Made by a program: the position numbers and the translations under genes. From Saprospiraceae bacterium (GTDB lineage: Bacteria; Bacteroidota; Bacteroidia; Chitinophagales; Saprospiraceae), in the NCBI GenBank assembly GCA_016719855.1, contig JADJYH010000045.1, positions 1 through 62,718 on the forward strand: 62,718 bases of DNA, in the 5' to 3' direction. This document shows positions 17,015 to 24,892 of this stretch, piece after piece. The first letter of the stretch is position 1. Every line of letters begins with the position of its first letter. The notes beneath the pieces are model-generated. The model made no database searches. It was not told the DNA's origin and was given only the letters and a program-made list of their open reading frames with translations.

Positions 17015-17296
17015 CGATTTTATTTAGCCGCCATCATAACTTGCTGAATACCAATTGACCACATGTCATAACGCAAATATGGGGCAATTTAATGTTTTCC
17101 AATTTAACAAAAAAGCAAAACCATTGAAATCCTGCAAATTCAAGGCGTTCGGGGCCATTCTTATTTAAATTGAATTTTTTTTCATTTGCTGCGAACAATT
17201 CTCGTTTGTTCCACATTTTAATCGAGTTATAACGTCCGAACCAAGCAATCCCCACAAAATTCAAAATTTAATAGGGTTTTAGGTGTTTATTCAGGG

Positions 17297-17326
17297 GGTC
17301 AAAGCTGTGCTTTGACCTTCTTTTTT
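17297..17326 (+). terminator. Plus-strand terminator with no visible gene
   Basis: GGTCAAAG (17297-17304) and CTTTGACC (17310-17317) form a perfect stem, followed by TTCTTTTTT on the plus strand. There is no T-run on the minus strand. No plus-strand gene lies upstream for many kilobases. The roughly 380-bp AT-rich gap (16961-17339) holds no convincing ORF. Either a small plus-strand RNA ends here or the element blocks antisense transcription. Confidence 0.6.
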
Positions 17327-17339
17327 AGCCCATTTCCGT

Positions 17340-18164
17340 TCATTTCTTGAGCACAACAATGTCTTGAAAGTCCTTGCAGCCTACCTTCGGTAGCCCTCGC
17401 CAATAACCATACAAAAGTTGGTGAACCTCAAAACCCTGATTGGAAGCCATGCTGCGCAGGTGTTTTTCCTCAAAAGCAACGTTGGCACTCTTCACAACGT
17501 CGTCCATCAGGCGGTAATAGCCGTAGTTGTGCGGGAATCCGAAGCCCTCAGGCCAGGCCGTTTTTTCATCAAAAAGAAAAAAAGTAAGGTAGCAAACGCC
17601 ACCGGTGCGCAACACCCGGTGCAGTTCGCCGAGGTAATTGTCCACCTCATCGGGCAACATGTGCGTGAAGACGGAATTGGCGATGGCAAAGTCGAAGCTG
17701 CCGTCGTCATAGGGAAAACGAAAGCCACTGGCCTTGTCGCCATCCGAGCGGTAGAGGTCGTTTTTAAGGGAAATATACTGGAAGCGGAAGTTTGGAAAGC
17801 GGGTAGTGATATGTTGCTGGCACCAGTCCACGCCCTTTTTAACTACATCGAATCCTTCGTAGCACCCGTTTTCACCCAAAAAACGGGTGAGCGGGAGTGC
17901 TATCCGTCCAATGCCACTGCCAATGTCAAGGACACTGTGGCTGGGTTCCAAGCCACAAAACTCCCTAAAATTGGCCACCGACTGCTCGCCCGAACGTCGG
18001 AAATCGCCACTGCCTGTGTAAATCATGCCACGGGGGGGCATGAGGTTATTACGCTGACCAGTCACTGCTTCCCAGGTGTCGAGCGGAAGGTAATAGAGCC
18101 GCCGGACAGCGAACCGCCAAGCGGGAGGCATGGTGTAGAAAAGCTTGCGGGCGATGTTTTTCAC
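17340..18164 (-). CDS. Class I SAM-dependent methyltransferase
   Basis: This 274-residue protein has the Rossmann-type methyltransferase fold. Motif I is VLDIGSGIGRIALPL (about residues 78-92) and motif II is CYEGFDVV. The post-II region is FDFAIANSVFTHML (about 155-168), typical of family 11/25 methyltransferases, and the next strand is GELHRVLRTGGVCYLTFFLF. It transfers a methyl group from S-adenosylmethionine to an unidentified substrate in the cytoplasm. The N-terminal 45 residues are basic and aromatic (KLFYTMPPAWRFAVRRLYYL) and may touch the membrane or a partner. It is divergent from the DUF5916 gene with a 113-bp shared upstream region. No pathway can be assigned from the neighbours. 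Confidence 0.85.
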   Translation of the reverse strand: MKNIARKLFYTMPPAWRFAVRRLYYLPLDTWEAVTGQRNNLMPPRGMIYTGSGDFRRSGEQSVANFREFCGLEPSHSVLDIGSGIGRIALPLTRFLGENGCYEGFDVVKKGVDWCQQHITTRFPNFRFQYISLKNDLYRSDGDKASGFRFPYDDGSFDFAIANSVFTHMLPDEVDNYLGELHRVLRTGGVCYLTFFLFDEKTAWPEGFGFPHNYGYYRLMDDVVKSANVAFEEKHLRSMASNQGFEVHQLLYGYWRGLPKVGCKDFQDIVVLKK

Positions 18165-18204
18165 TGCTAATTTTTGGCAAAACTAACGGAACTTATACAT
18201 TTCC

Positions 18205-18239
18205 TTTGGTGGTTAGTTCTGAATCCCAGCTTACCTTTG
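18205..18239 (+). promoter_or_regulatory. Promoter of the DUF5916 gene
   Basis: TTTG (18205-18208) and TACCTTTG (18232-18239) are 23 nt apart and 38 nt before the ATG at 18278. This supports that start over the longer open frame from 18206. Confidence 0.6.
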
Positions 18240-18277
18240 ATTCAGCACCAAGGCGTCGTGTCCAAATTCCCGACTTT

Positions 18278-20497
18278 ATGAAATCCACTTTTTACCAACT
18301 TTACCTTGCCATCTTTTTGCTTGTCCCAGCGCCGCTTTTTTCACAAAACAACTTGAACGTCATGGATGCCATCCGCCTGGTCGGGCCGGTCAACTTGGAT
18401 GGACAGGTGGATGAGGCTGCCTGGGATGCCGTACCGCCCACGGTTTTGCAACAACAAGTGCCCAACTACGGGCTGCCACCCACCGAGCGTTCCGAAGTGT
18501 ACTTTGCTTACGACGAGAACTACCTCTACCTTGCCGGGCGAATGTACCTCTCCGACAGCTCGCTTTACCGTGCCACTACTTACAAGCGGGATGCGCTCGA
18601 AGGCTCAACTGACTATTTCGGCTTCGTCGTTGACAGCTACAACGACAACGAAAACGGCCTCGCCTTCTTCACCACGCCCGCTGGCCTACGCTGGGACGGC
18701 ACGGTGTCCAACGACGCACAGGACTTCGAAACGAGCATCAGCATTGACTGGAACACATATTGGGACGCTGCTGCCGCCCGCCAACCTTGGGGCTGGAGCG
18801 CTGAAATCCGCATTCCTTGGTCGAGCCTGCGCTTTCAGGAGCGCAATGGCGAGGCGGTTATGGGCAGCACGATGTGGTGGTTCCTTGCCGCAAAAAACGA
18901 GCAGGTAATGCACCCGCTCGTGCCGCTCAACTGGGGCGAAATGGGCGCTTGGAAACCCTCTCAGATGCAGAAGTACCGGTTTCAAGGGCTTCGAAGCAGA
19001 AAGCCGCTTTACCTTACCCCATACATTTTGGGGGGCTTCCAGCAAACCAGTAAATTGACTGCAGACCACAAAGGTTACCGCACCGAAAACGAGCCCAAAA
19101 TAGAGGCTGGGCTCGACCTCAAGTACAGCCTCACCAGCAATCTGACCCTCGACTTGACGGCCAACACCGACTTCGCCCAAGTGGAGGTGGACGACCAGCA
19201 GGTGAACCTCACCCGTTTTGACCTTTTTTTGCCGGAAAAGCGGCAGTTTTTTCTGGAGCGTGCCAGCATTTTCGACTTTCAGTTTGAGGGCAACAACCGC
19301 CTATTTTACAGTCGCCGCATTGGCATAACCGACGAAGACCAGGTGCGCATATATGGCGGAGCGAGAATACAAGGCCGCATTGAGAAGCACGACCTCGGCT
19401 TCCTAACCATGCAGACCGCAGCGCCCTCCGACAGCCTTCAATCGGAGAACTTCTCGGTGCTGCGGGTGCGGCGGCAGGCATTCAACCAGTACAGTTATCT
19501 CGGCGCCATCGCCACCCACCGCACGGATTTCAACGGCAACCACAACACCACTTACGGTTTCGATGCCACCGTGAGGGTGGTCGGTGATGAGTATCTTGCC
19601 GCAAAATGGGCACAGTCCTTTGAAAATGGACAGGAAAATCAAGCCTTTTCCCTCGACCCCTCCCGCATTTTTCTCAATTGGCAGCGGCGGCGGTACGATG
19701 GTATTGCCTACGATTTGGGCTTCACCCGTGCGGGAAAAGACTGGTCGCCAGGTATGGGCTTCGAGGAGCGGGAAACGTTTGATGGTGGAAAAATCGGACT
19801 TAGCTATGGCTGGCTGATGGATGAAAAAGCCAAGTTGTTGAACTTCCGGATCTTTCTGGCAGCTTATGCGCTGCGCAATTTTGTTTCTGGAAAAACGGAG
19901 ACGGCAGCCATTGAAACAGGCTTTGAAATGAAGTCCAAAACTGGCTGGCAATTGGCTGCATTCCTAAGCCCGACAAGCGAATATGTTCTGGAGGATTTTG
20001 ACCTTGGTGATAGTGAAGTTCCAGTTGGGAGCTATGATTTTGTGCAGGGGACTGCCGTTTTTGGCACACCCGACGCCAATAAAATAGGTGTTTTTACAGA
20101 AATAAAGGCTGGAGGATTTTACGATGGAACACTGTTGTCAGCAAGCCTGATGCCTCGCTGGATTGTATCGTCACACCTGCGCCTCGAAGGCACCTACCAA
20201 TACAATCGGGCGGATTTTGATGAAAGGGGGCAGCACTACATTGCCCAAATCGGTAAGTTCAAGGTGGAGTACCTCTTCAACACCAAACTAAGCCTCGCAG
20301 CCTTCTTGCAGTACAACAGCGACGAACAGGTTTTCGTCGAAAACATGCGCCTGCGCTACAATCCAAGAGAAGGCAACGACCTCTACATCGTATTCAACGA
20401 CCTAGTAAACAGTGATAGAAAAAGGGAAACACCGCACCTGCCCTTCAGCGACGACCGGGCAGTGGTGGTGAAGTATACTTATACGTTCAGGATGTGA
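18278..20497 (+). CDS. DUF5916 outer-membrane protein with N-terminal CBM9-like domain
   Basis: I use the ATG at 18278, which gives a signal peptide (MKSTFYQLYLAIFLLVPAPL) and fits the promoter. The product is 739 aa. Residues 40-220 resemble a family 9 carbohydrate-binding module (LDGQVDEAAWDAV; EVYFAYDENYLYLAGRMY; DYFGFVVDSYND). The remainder matches the DUF5916 type: LPEKRQFFLERASIF followed by FYSRRIG, then many amphipathic strands to the C-terminal aromatic-rich VVKYTYTFRM, as in outer-membrane beta-barrels. Function is unknown; surface binding or uptake of sugars is only suggested by the CBM9-like part. It is probably transcribed alone. Its 3' end is followed by a short-word inverted repeat shared with the convergent gene. 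Confidence 0.88.
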   Translation: MKSTFYQLYLAIFLLVPAPLFSQNNLNVMDAIRLVGPVNLDGQVDEAAWDAVPPTVLQQQVPNYGLPPTERSEVYFAYDENYLYLAGRMYLSDSSLYRATTYKRDALEGSTDYFGFVVDSYNDNENGLAFFTTPAGLRWDGTVSNDAQDFETSISIDWNTYWDAAAARQPWGWSAEIRIPWSSLRFQERNGEAVMGSTMWWFLAAKNEQVMHPLVPLNWGEMGAWKPSQMQKYRFQGLRSRKPLYLTPYILGGFQQTSKLTADHKGYRTENEPKIEAGLDLKYSLTSNLTLDLTANTDFAQVEVDDQQVNLTRFDLFLPEKRQFFLERASIFDFQFEGNNRLFYSRRIGITDEDQVRIYGGARIQGRIEKHDLGFLTMQTAAPSDSLQSENFSVLRVRRQAFNQYSYLGAIATHRTDFNGNHNTTYGFDATVRVVGDEYLAAKWAQSFENGQENQAFSLDPSRIFLNWQRRRYDGIAYDLGFTRAGKDWSPGMGFEERETFDGGKIGLSYGWLMDEKAKLLNFRIFLAAYALRNFVSGKTETAAIETGFEMKSKTGWQLAAFLSPTSEYVLEDFDLGDSEVPVGSYDFVQGTAVFGTPDANKIGVFTEIKAGGFYDGTLLSASLMPRWIVSSHLRLEGTYQYNRADFDERGQHYIAQIGKFKVEYLFNTKLSLAAFLQYNSDEQVFVENMRLRYNPREGNDLYIVFNDLVNSDRKRETPHLPFSDDRAVVVKYTYTFRM

Positions 20498-20518
20498 AGA
20501 TGATTGGTGGCGCATTTC

Positions 20519-20574
20519 AGGTTCGTGGTTTCAGGTTTCACGAAAATCTCCCAGAAACCTGAAACACGAAACCT
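20519..20574. repeat. Short-word inverted repeat (word GGTTTCAGGTTTC)
   Basis: The left arm (20519-20539) reads AGGTTCGTGGTTTCAGGTTT. The right arm (20554-20574) is nearly its reverse complement, with a 14-nt loop. It fills the 78-bp space between two convergent genes. Confidence 0.8.
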
Positions 20575-20575
20575 A

Positions 20576-21952
20576 TCAAACCTTGTCCGGTTCCCTGCCG
20601 CCCGACAAGAAATCCTTGTATTCCTTCAATTTGTCAAACTCGCCATGGGCGGCAAGGCGGGCCTGGTCGGGCCAGGTGCTTGGGTCGTGTATCCGGTAGT
20701 GTTCCCCCCCACTTAGCAGCACCTCCTTGAGCCGTTCCGGGGTGGTGTTGGCCAGCTCCTTCCAAGTGAGTATGCCAGCGCCGTTCAACAGTTTCTCGAT
20801 TTTCGGACCAATGCCCTCCAAGATTTTCAGGTCGTCCGCTTTGGCAGAAGCAGCGGCGGGAGCCTTTCTGGGTTTTGTTGGCTTTAATAGGCGTTTGGCC
20901 TGCCCCACCCAGTCGTCCCTATCAATGCGACCGGGAAAGAATTCGATGGCAGTGGTCACGTTTTCAATCAAATTGGCATCAAAACGACTGATTTGGTCGA
21001 ATGTGTAGATGCCGAGCACGTTCAGTTTTTTCTCCAGGAACGAGCCGATTCCTTTTATTTCCGTCAGGTCATTTTTCTGGTCGGCAGTAGCCGAAGGAAT
21101 GGTGGTGCCGATGGCAGCCAGCACTTCGTTCTTTGCATCGGAGGGCGAAATAGCGCCACCTGTGATGGCCTCCTTGTCCGCTGGATTCATGGCGGCGACG
21201 ATTGGCGGCTCCACGCTCCGAACCGAGACCTCTTCCGCAGACGTTGATTTTAGTTCGAGTAGTTCGGCCCGTAGCACATCATTTTCGGCCATGAGGCTCC
21301 CCAATTTTTCCTCTAGGCCGCCGAGGCGGTTGGTGGAGTCGTTGTAGGATTTCAGCAGGTTGAGCAGGTTTTCGTCCTCTTTCTTGGCTTCTGCCCGCAG
21401 GGCGTCGTTTTCAGCTATCAGGTGGTTGATATTGGATTCGAGTGAGCCAAGGCGTTCCAAGGTCGCACCGTAGGAGCCTTGCACTTCTTCCAGTTTTTCA
21501 TTGACTATCACATCGCCGGTGGCTTCCTGAGCCAACTGCTCGTTGCGGGTTTTCAAGCCAATGATTTGGTTGTTCAGGTCTTCGATGGTGGCTTGGTAGG
21601 TATGGCTGGAGGCCTGCAGGCGCACGGTTTCCTCCAGCGACTGGTCGAGGTCCCTTTGCCATTTCCGCTTTTCGTTTTGGATGGTGGCTGCTTGTTCCAA
21701 TGCCAGTTCTGCTTCCCGTTTTGCCTTGGCAAGGTCGGCGGTGCTGAGGTCCAGTTTTTCCCGAAGGGCCGTCATTTCCAGCGTGAGGTCGTCAAATTTC
21801 TTCTTCCAATCAGCGGCCTCCTGTTCGTACCGCTTTGCTTGGCCGCTCCACATGGCCCATGCGCTGATGAAGCCGATGAGAAAGCTGACGAGTGCCGAGA
21901 GCAGGAAAAAAGCACTGTCTGGGTGGTTTAAAGATTCGAATAAGTTTTCCAT
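20576..21952 (-). CDS. Membrane-anchored coiled-coil protein with two helix-hairpin-helix domains
   Basis: The start at 21952 (MENLFESLNHPDSAFFLLSA) gives 458 aa with one membrane helix at residues 14-36. A long coiled coil follows (about 40-240), rich in Glu, Leu and Lys heptads. After a Ser/Ala linker come two HhH-like domains with the GIG hairpin: DLTEIKGIGSFLEKKLNVLG (about 300-320) and DDLKILEGIGPKIEKLLNGA (about 385-405). Such domains occur in DNA-binding and DUF4332-type proteins. The layout suggests an inner-membrane protein with a long cytoplasmic rod and a nucleic-acid- or protein-binding tip; this is inference. It follows the OmpA-family gene on the same strand after a 112-bp gap occupied by a short-word repeat. 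Confidence 0.8.
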   Translation of the reverse strand: MENLFESLNHPDSAFFLLSALVSFLIGFISAWAMWSGQAKRYEQEAADWKKKFDDLTLEMTALREKLDLSTADLAKAKREAELALEQAATIQNEKRKWQRDLDQSLEETVRLQASSHTYQATIEDLNNQIIGLKTRNEQLAQEATGDVIVNEKLEEVQGSYGATLERLGSLESNINHLIAENDALRAEAKKEDENLLNLLKSYNDSTNRLGGLEEKLGSLMAENDVLRAELLELKSTSAEEVSVRSVEPPIVAAMNPADKEAITGGAISPSDAKNEVLAAIGTTIPSATADQKNDLTEIKGIGSFLEKKLNVLGIYTFDQISRFDANLIENVTTAIEFFPGRIDRDDWVGQAKRLLKPTKPRKAPAAASAKADDLKILEGIGPKIEKLLNGAGILTWKELANTTPERLKEVLLSGGEHYRIHDPSTWPDQARLAAHGEFDKLKEYKDFLSGGREPDKV

Positions 21953-21971
21953 TGCTGTTTGTTTTGAAACT

Positions 21972-22060
21972 GGTTGATAAAGGTTGATGAAATTGAAGAG
22001 GGTTGATGGTAAATGAGGTTGTTCTATCAACCTTTATCAACTTCATCAACCCTTATCAAG
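21972..22060. repeat. Short-word inverted repeat (word GGTTGATAAAGG)
   Basis: The left arm (21972-22008) repeats GGTTGATAAAGG, TTGATGAAATTG and GGTTGATGG. The right arm (22024-22060) carries ATCAACC, TTTATCAAC and TTCATCAACCC. It begins 4 bp from the stop of the OmpA gene (minus strand) and precedes the next gene of the same strand. Confidence 0.8.
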
Positions 22061-22063
22061 GGC

Positions 22064-22948
22064 CTATTCGGCGGGTTTATCTTCAATTTTAAAGTTCACA
22101 CGACGGTTTTTCTGTCGGCCTTCGGGGTTGTCCTTGCCGCCGATGGAGTTGGGGGCGACGGGCATTTCCTCGCCCTTGGTGGTCGAGACGATTTCTGCCT
22201 TCACGCCAAGCTCCCGGAGGTAGGCTGCGGCATTTTTTGCACGGCGCAGGCCAAGGTTAAGGTTAATTTTTTCGCCACCGATACTGTCGGTGTGGCCGGT
22301 GATGGTCAATATCATGGACGAGTTGGCGGCGAGGAAGGTCATCACTGAGTCGGCGTAGAGGATGCACTGTTCGCCGGGCTTGAACTCGTCGGAACCAAAG
22401 GCGAAATTGGCGTCGGAGAAGGTATTGTCCTTGAAGCTGTAAACCGGCCGGTCGTAGTCGTCAGGTCTGGGTAAATAGAGGTGGAAGGACATAGGCTCGT
22501 CCAGTGCAGCGCCCGCAATCATTTGATAGTCAATGGAGAAGCGTTTTTCGTCCACGCCCATTTTTACCAAAAGCTGCTCCACGGCGGCAGCCCGTGCGAT
22601 GCCGATGTTTTCAAAAATCCCGCTTTTGGCCGCCTTCTCCGATTCGAGGTAGCGCCCCCTGAGGCTGATGTTTTTATCGGGGTTTGCCTTGAGGTACTCG
22701 GCCACTTTTGCCAGGAAGGCTTGGTTGTCGGCCGTTAGGTCGGGCAGAACGGCATTGGGCGCAAAGCCGAATTGCTCGTAGCCTTGCAGGATGGTCTTGT
22801 CGCCGTCCTTTAGCGAAAGCGTCATCGGTCGGGTAGCGACCTTCACAGGGATGTCGCCGCAGTTGTGCCGCAATTCGCAGACGAAATACCAACGTGCCGG
22901 GATGGCGTAGGCAAGAAAAATCAAAAAGCCGATGATAAAACCTCTCAT
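22064..22948 (-). CDS. OmpA-family protein
   Basis: The start at 22948 (MRGFIIGFLIFLAYAIPARW) gives 294 aa with an N-terminal membrane helix or uncleaved signal. Residues 50-150 contain a first OmpA-like half (LADKN-type turns; GIARAAAVEQLLVKMG). The C-terminal 110 residues form a typical OmpA peptidoglycan-binding domain: ILTITGHTDSIGGEKINLNL, then GLRRAKNAAAYLRELG and GRQKNRRVNFKI, with the conserved Asp and Arg that hold diaminopimelate. The protein therefore seems to carry two related OmpA-type modules, the first degenerate. It links an envelope membrane to the cell wall. A good Bacteroidota promoter lies at 23022-23052. The coiled-coil/HhH gene downstream is probably cotranscribed. Confidence 0.9.
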   Translation of the reverse strand: MRGFIIGFLIFLAYAIPARWYFVCELRHNCGDIPVKVATRPMTLSLKDGDKTILQGYEQFGFAPNAVLPDLTADNQAFLAKVAEYLKANPDKNISLRGRYLESEKAAKSGIFENIGIARAAAVEQLLVKMGVDEKRFSIDYQMIAGAALDEPMSFHLYLPRPDDYDRPVYSFKDNTFSDANFAFGSDEFKPGEQCILYADSVMTFLAANSSMILTITGHTDSIGGEKINLNLGLRRAKNAAAYLRELGVKAEIVSTTKGEEMPVAPNSIGGKDNPEGRQKNRRVNFKIEDKPAE

Positions 22949-23021
22949 AGTCGCTTTGTCTTGTATGTTTTCAGTTTGCAAAATGCTCAAGCCAACTTTG
23001 TGTCCCCTCAAAGTAGGACGT

Positions 23022-23052
23022 CAAATGTATGAGTTTCAATTGATTATGCAAA
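23022..23052 (-). promoter_or_regulatory. Promoter of the OmpA-family gene
   Basis: Minus-strand TTTG (23049-23052), 19 nt spacer and TACATTTG (23022-23029). The -7 box is 73 nt before the start at 22948. Confidence 0.5.
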
Positions 23053-23221
23053 ACAGTATTGCTTTTTGGATGAAATATTAAGCCGGATTTAGGGCTTGCC
23101 CCAAATTGCATATCACACTATTTTTCAACAATATCACAGAAGTGCCTGCCAAGCGGGTTTTCCAATGAAAAATACTGTCAAAAAAATTGAACACAGCCTC
23201 CCCAAATCTAAAAAAACGAGC

Positions 23222-23229
23222 TATCTTTG
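23222..23229 (+). promoter_or_regulatory. -7 box of the yceD-rpmF operon
   Basis: TATCTTTG matches TAnnTTTG, 26 nt before the ATG at 23256. It rules out the longer open frame beginning at 23187. Confidence 0.5.
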
Positions 23230-23255
23230 CGCTCCTTTTAAAAAGTTCTTTAAAA

Positions 23256-23771
23256 ATGGACGCTTTAGCGCACTTCACAATCCCAGTTTCGGGGTTGAAC
23301 AACGGACCGCACGAGTACGATTTCAATATAGATGAGTCGTTTTTCCAGTGCTTCCCGGAGTCGCCAATCAAGGACGGAAACGTGTCGGTGCATTTCATTT
23401 TTGACAAGCACCCCGACATGTACACCATGACTTTCCAACTGGAAGGCACAGTGAAAACCGCCTGCGACCGCTGCCTCGAGGAGTTCGACTTGCCCATCGA
23501 AGCCGACGAAATGTTGTTGGTCAAGTTCGATGAAAAGGAATGGGAAGATGCCGACATCATCTACATGCTGAAAGATACGCCCCGGCTAAACGTAGCCCGG
23601 TACATCTACGAGTTCATCAACCTCGCCGTGCCAATTGCCAAGACCCACGACGACGCAGATGAGGAATGTGACCCCGAGATGCTGAAATTCCTTCAACAGG
23701 GGAGCCAGGACGAACCGAACGTTTCTTCCTCCGTTTGGGAATCACTGAAGGGTCTTCAAAATGATAATTGA
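23256..23771 (+). CDS. YceD / DUF177 family protein
   Basis: This 171-residue protein belongs to the DUF177 family (E. coli YceD, linked to large-subunit rRNA accumulation). The signature is the central TACDRCLEEFDLPIEADEM with its CxxC pair (about residues 69-72), followed by the acidic DADIIYM stretch and YIYEFINLAVPI. The start at 23256 is set by the -7 box 26 nt upstream and by the normal family length. It is followed 95 bp later by rpmF, the classic yceD-rpmF pairing, which supports a role in 23S rRNA or ribosome assembly. The gap between the two genes holds a short-word repeat that could attenuate or stabilise the message. Confidence 0.92.
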   Translation: MDALAHFTIPVSGLNNGPHEYDFNIDESFFQCFPESPIKDGNVSVHFIFDKHPDMYTMTFQLEGTVKTACDRCLEEFDLPIEADEMLLVKFDEKEWEDADIIYMLKDTPRLNVARYIYEFINLAVPIAKTHDDADEECDPEMLKFLQQGSQDEPNVSSSVWESLKGLQNDN

Positions 23772-23786
23772 CAATACCAGACGATA

Positions 23787-23850
23787 GATATTAGACATTA
23801 GACATTGGACGGAGTACCGCAGATGGTCTAAAGTCTAAAGTCCAAAGTCC
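23787..23850. repeat. Short-word repeat (word TTAGACA / TTGGAC)
   Basis: The left part (23787-23810) holds TTAGACA twice and TTGGAC. The right part (23825-23850) holds the inverse words GTCTAAA twice and GTCCAAA. Pairing is imperfect but the word composition is clear. It lies inside the yceD-rpmF operon. Confidence 0.7.
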
Positions 23851-23866
23851 ATCAATCTTAATAGCG

Positions 23867-24064
23867 ATGCCAAATCCTAGAAATAAACATTCAAAGCAGC
23901 GTACCCGCACCCGTCGTGCGCACGACCGTGCCGCAATGCCGACCATCGCCAAGTGCCAGGCAACAGGTGAAACCCATGTTTTCCACCACGCCTACCGCGA
24001 CGACGAGGGCAATTTGCGCTACAAAGGCAAGGTTTTGGTGAAGTCCAAGGAAGCCCAGGAATAA
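23867..24064 (+). CDS. rpmF: 50S ribosomal protein L32
   Basis: The 65 residues match L32 throughout: MPNPRNKHSKQRTRTRRAHD, then AAMPTIAKCQATGE and HHAYRDDEGNLRYKGK. L32 sits near the peptidyl-transferase region of the large subunit. The usual zinc-binding cysteines are not complete (one Cys only), which fits the C-minus form found in many Bacteroidota. It is cotranscribed with yceD. The RidA-like gene starts 10 bp after its stop, so the unit likely extends further. Confidence 0.97.
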   Translation: MPNPRNKHSKQRTRTRRAHDRAAMPTIAKCQATGETHVFHHAYRDDEGNLRYKGKVLVKSKEAQE

Positions 24065-24073
24065 GTCCCGGCC

Positions 24074-24592
24074 ATGCAGTATCTAAAATCTAAAAAGCTC
24101 CTGTTCAACGAAAGTTGGGCATGGGGCTTTCTCTGTTTTTGGGCGGTTAATCTACTGGCCTCCTGCGGGCAGGGCAAGCATTTCTCCAACGAAAAAAATC
24201 CGCAAACCGTGAAGCAAATCATCTCCACCCCCAACGCCCCAGGTGCCATCGGCCCTTACAACCAAGCCATCATCCACAATGGCATCCTCTACGCCTCCGG
24301 CCAGATTGCCATTGACCCGGCCACGGGCGAACTGGTACAGGGCAGCATCGAAGAGGAAACCCACCGAGTGCTGAAAAACATCGGCGGCATACTCGAAGCG
24401 GCGGGCTGCACCTACCAAGATGTGCTGAAATCCACCGTTTTCATCAAGGACATGCACCAGTTTGCCCGCATCAACGCCGTGTACGCCGAGTACTTCCAGC
24501 CAGCATGGGCGCCCGCACGGGAAACCGTGGAGGTGGCCAACCTGCCAAAGTTCGTCAACATCGAAATCTCGGTCATCGCTGCGGTGAAATGA
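24074..24592 (+). CDS. RidA-family protein with an N-terminal lipoprotein signal
   Basis: Residues 46-172 are a complete RidA (YjgF/UK114) domain: QIISTPNAPGAIGPYNQAI, then ILYASGQIAIDP and the Arg149 motif APARETVEVANLPK with VNIEIS after it. RidA enzymes hydrolyse reactive enamine/imine intermediates from PLP enzymes, normally in the cytoplasm. Here the open frame begins 45 codons earlier and encodes WGFLCFWAVNLLASC, a hydrophobic stretch with a lipobox (Cys31). The full-length protein would be an exported lipoprotein. An in-frame GTG at 24209 would instead start a normal cytosolic RidA at VKQII, so two forms are possible. The ATG at 24074 lies 10 bp after rpmF. The next gene overlaps its stop by ATGA. 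Confidence 0.88.
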   Translation: MQYLKSKKLLFNESWAWGFLCFWAVNLLASCGQGKHFSNEKNPQTVKQIISTPNAPGAIGPYNQAIIHNGILYASGQIAIDPATGELVQGSIEEETHRVLKNIGGILEAAGCTYQDVLKSTVFIKDMHQFARINAVYAEYFQPAWAPARETVEVANLPKFVNIEISVIAAVK

Positions 24593-24843
24593 GCAGTGCC
24601 ACACTTTTCAGCGCACTTGGCGTCAGCTTGATACTGCTGGCGTTCATCGGCTCGTCGTTCAACAAAATAAGCCAAACAAGCCTCGCCTACTGGCTGCTCA
24701 ACCTCGCAGGTGGCATCCTCTCCACCATCGGGGCGGCGCTGATGGCATCCGTGCCGTTCGTTGTGCTGGAGGCGGTTTGGACGGTGGCGAGTGTCATCGG
24801 ATTAGCAAAACACCTCAAAACAGACCAAGTAAAAAAGGGTTGA
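24589..24843 (+). CDS. Small membrane protein, CBU_0592-like
   Basis: This 84-residue protein starts at the ATGA overlap with the RidA stop codon (24589-24592), so the two are translationally coupled. It has three hydrophobic segments: LFSALGVSLILLAFIGSSF (residues 5-23), YWLLNLAGGILSTIGAALM (34-52) and VVLEAVWTVASVIGL (58-72). The pattern of a central YxLLNxxGG and a LExVW before the last helix is that of the CBU_0592 family of bacterial inner-membrane proteins, whose function is unknown. The longer frame from 24505 is only the shadow of ridA. Coupling to a lipoprotein-type RidA hints at a shared envelope role, but there is no direct evidence. Confidence 0.75.
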   Translation: MSSATLFSALGVSLILLAFIGSSFNKISQTSLAYWLLNLAGGILSTIGAALMASVPFVVLEAVWTVASVIGLAKHLKTDQVKKG

Positions 24844-24892
24844 TGCTCAATGGCACTTTTTTTTTCAATTGAATAGGAGGTGCGCCAGCAGA

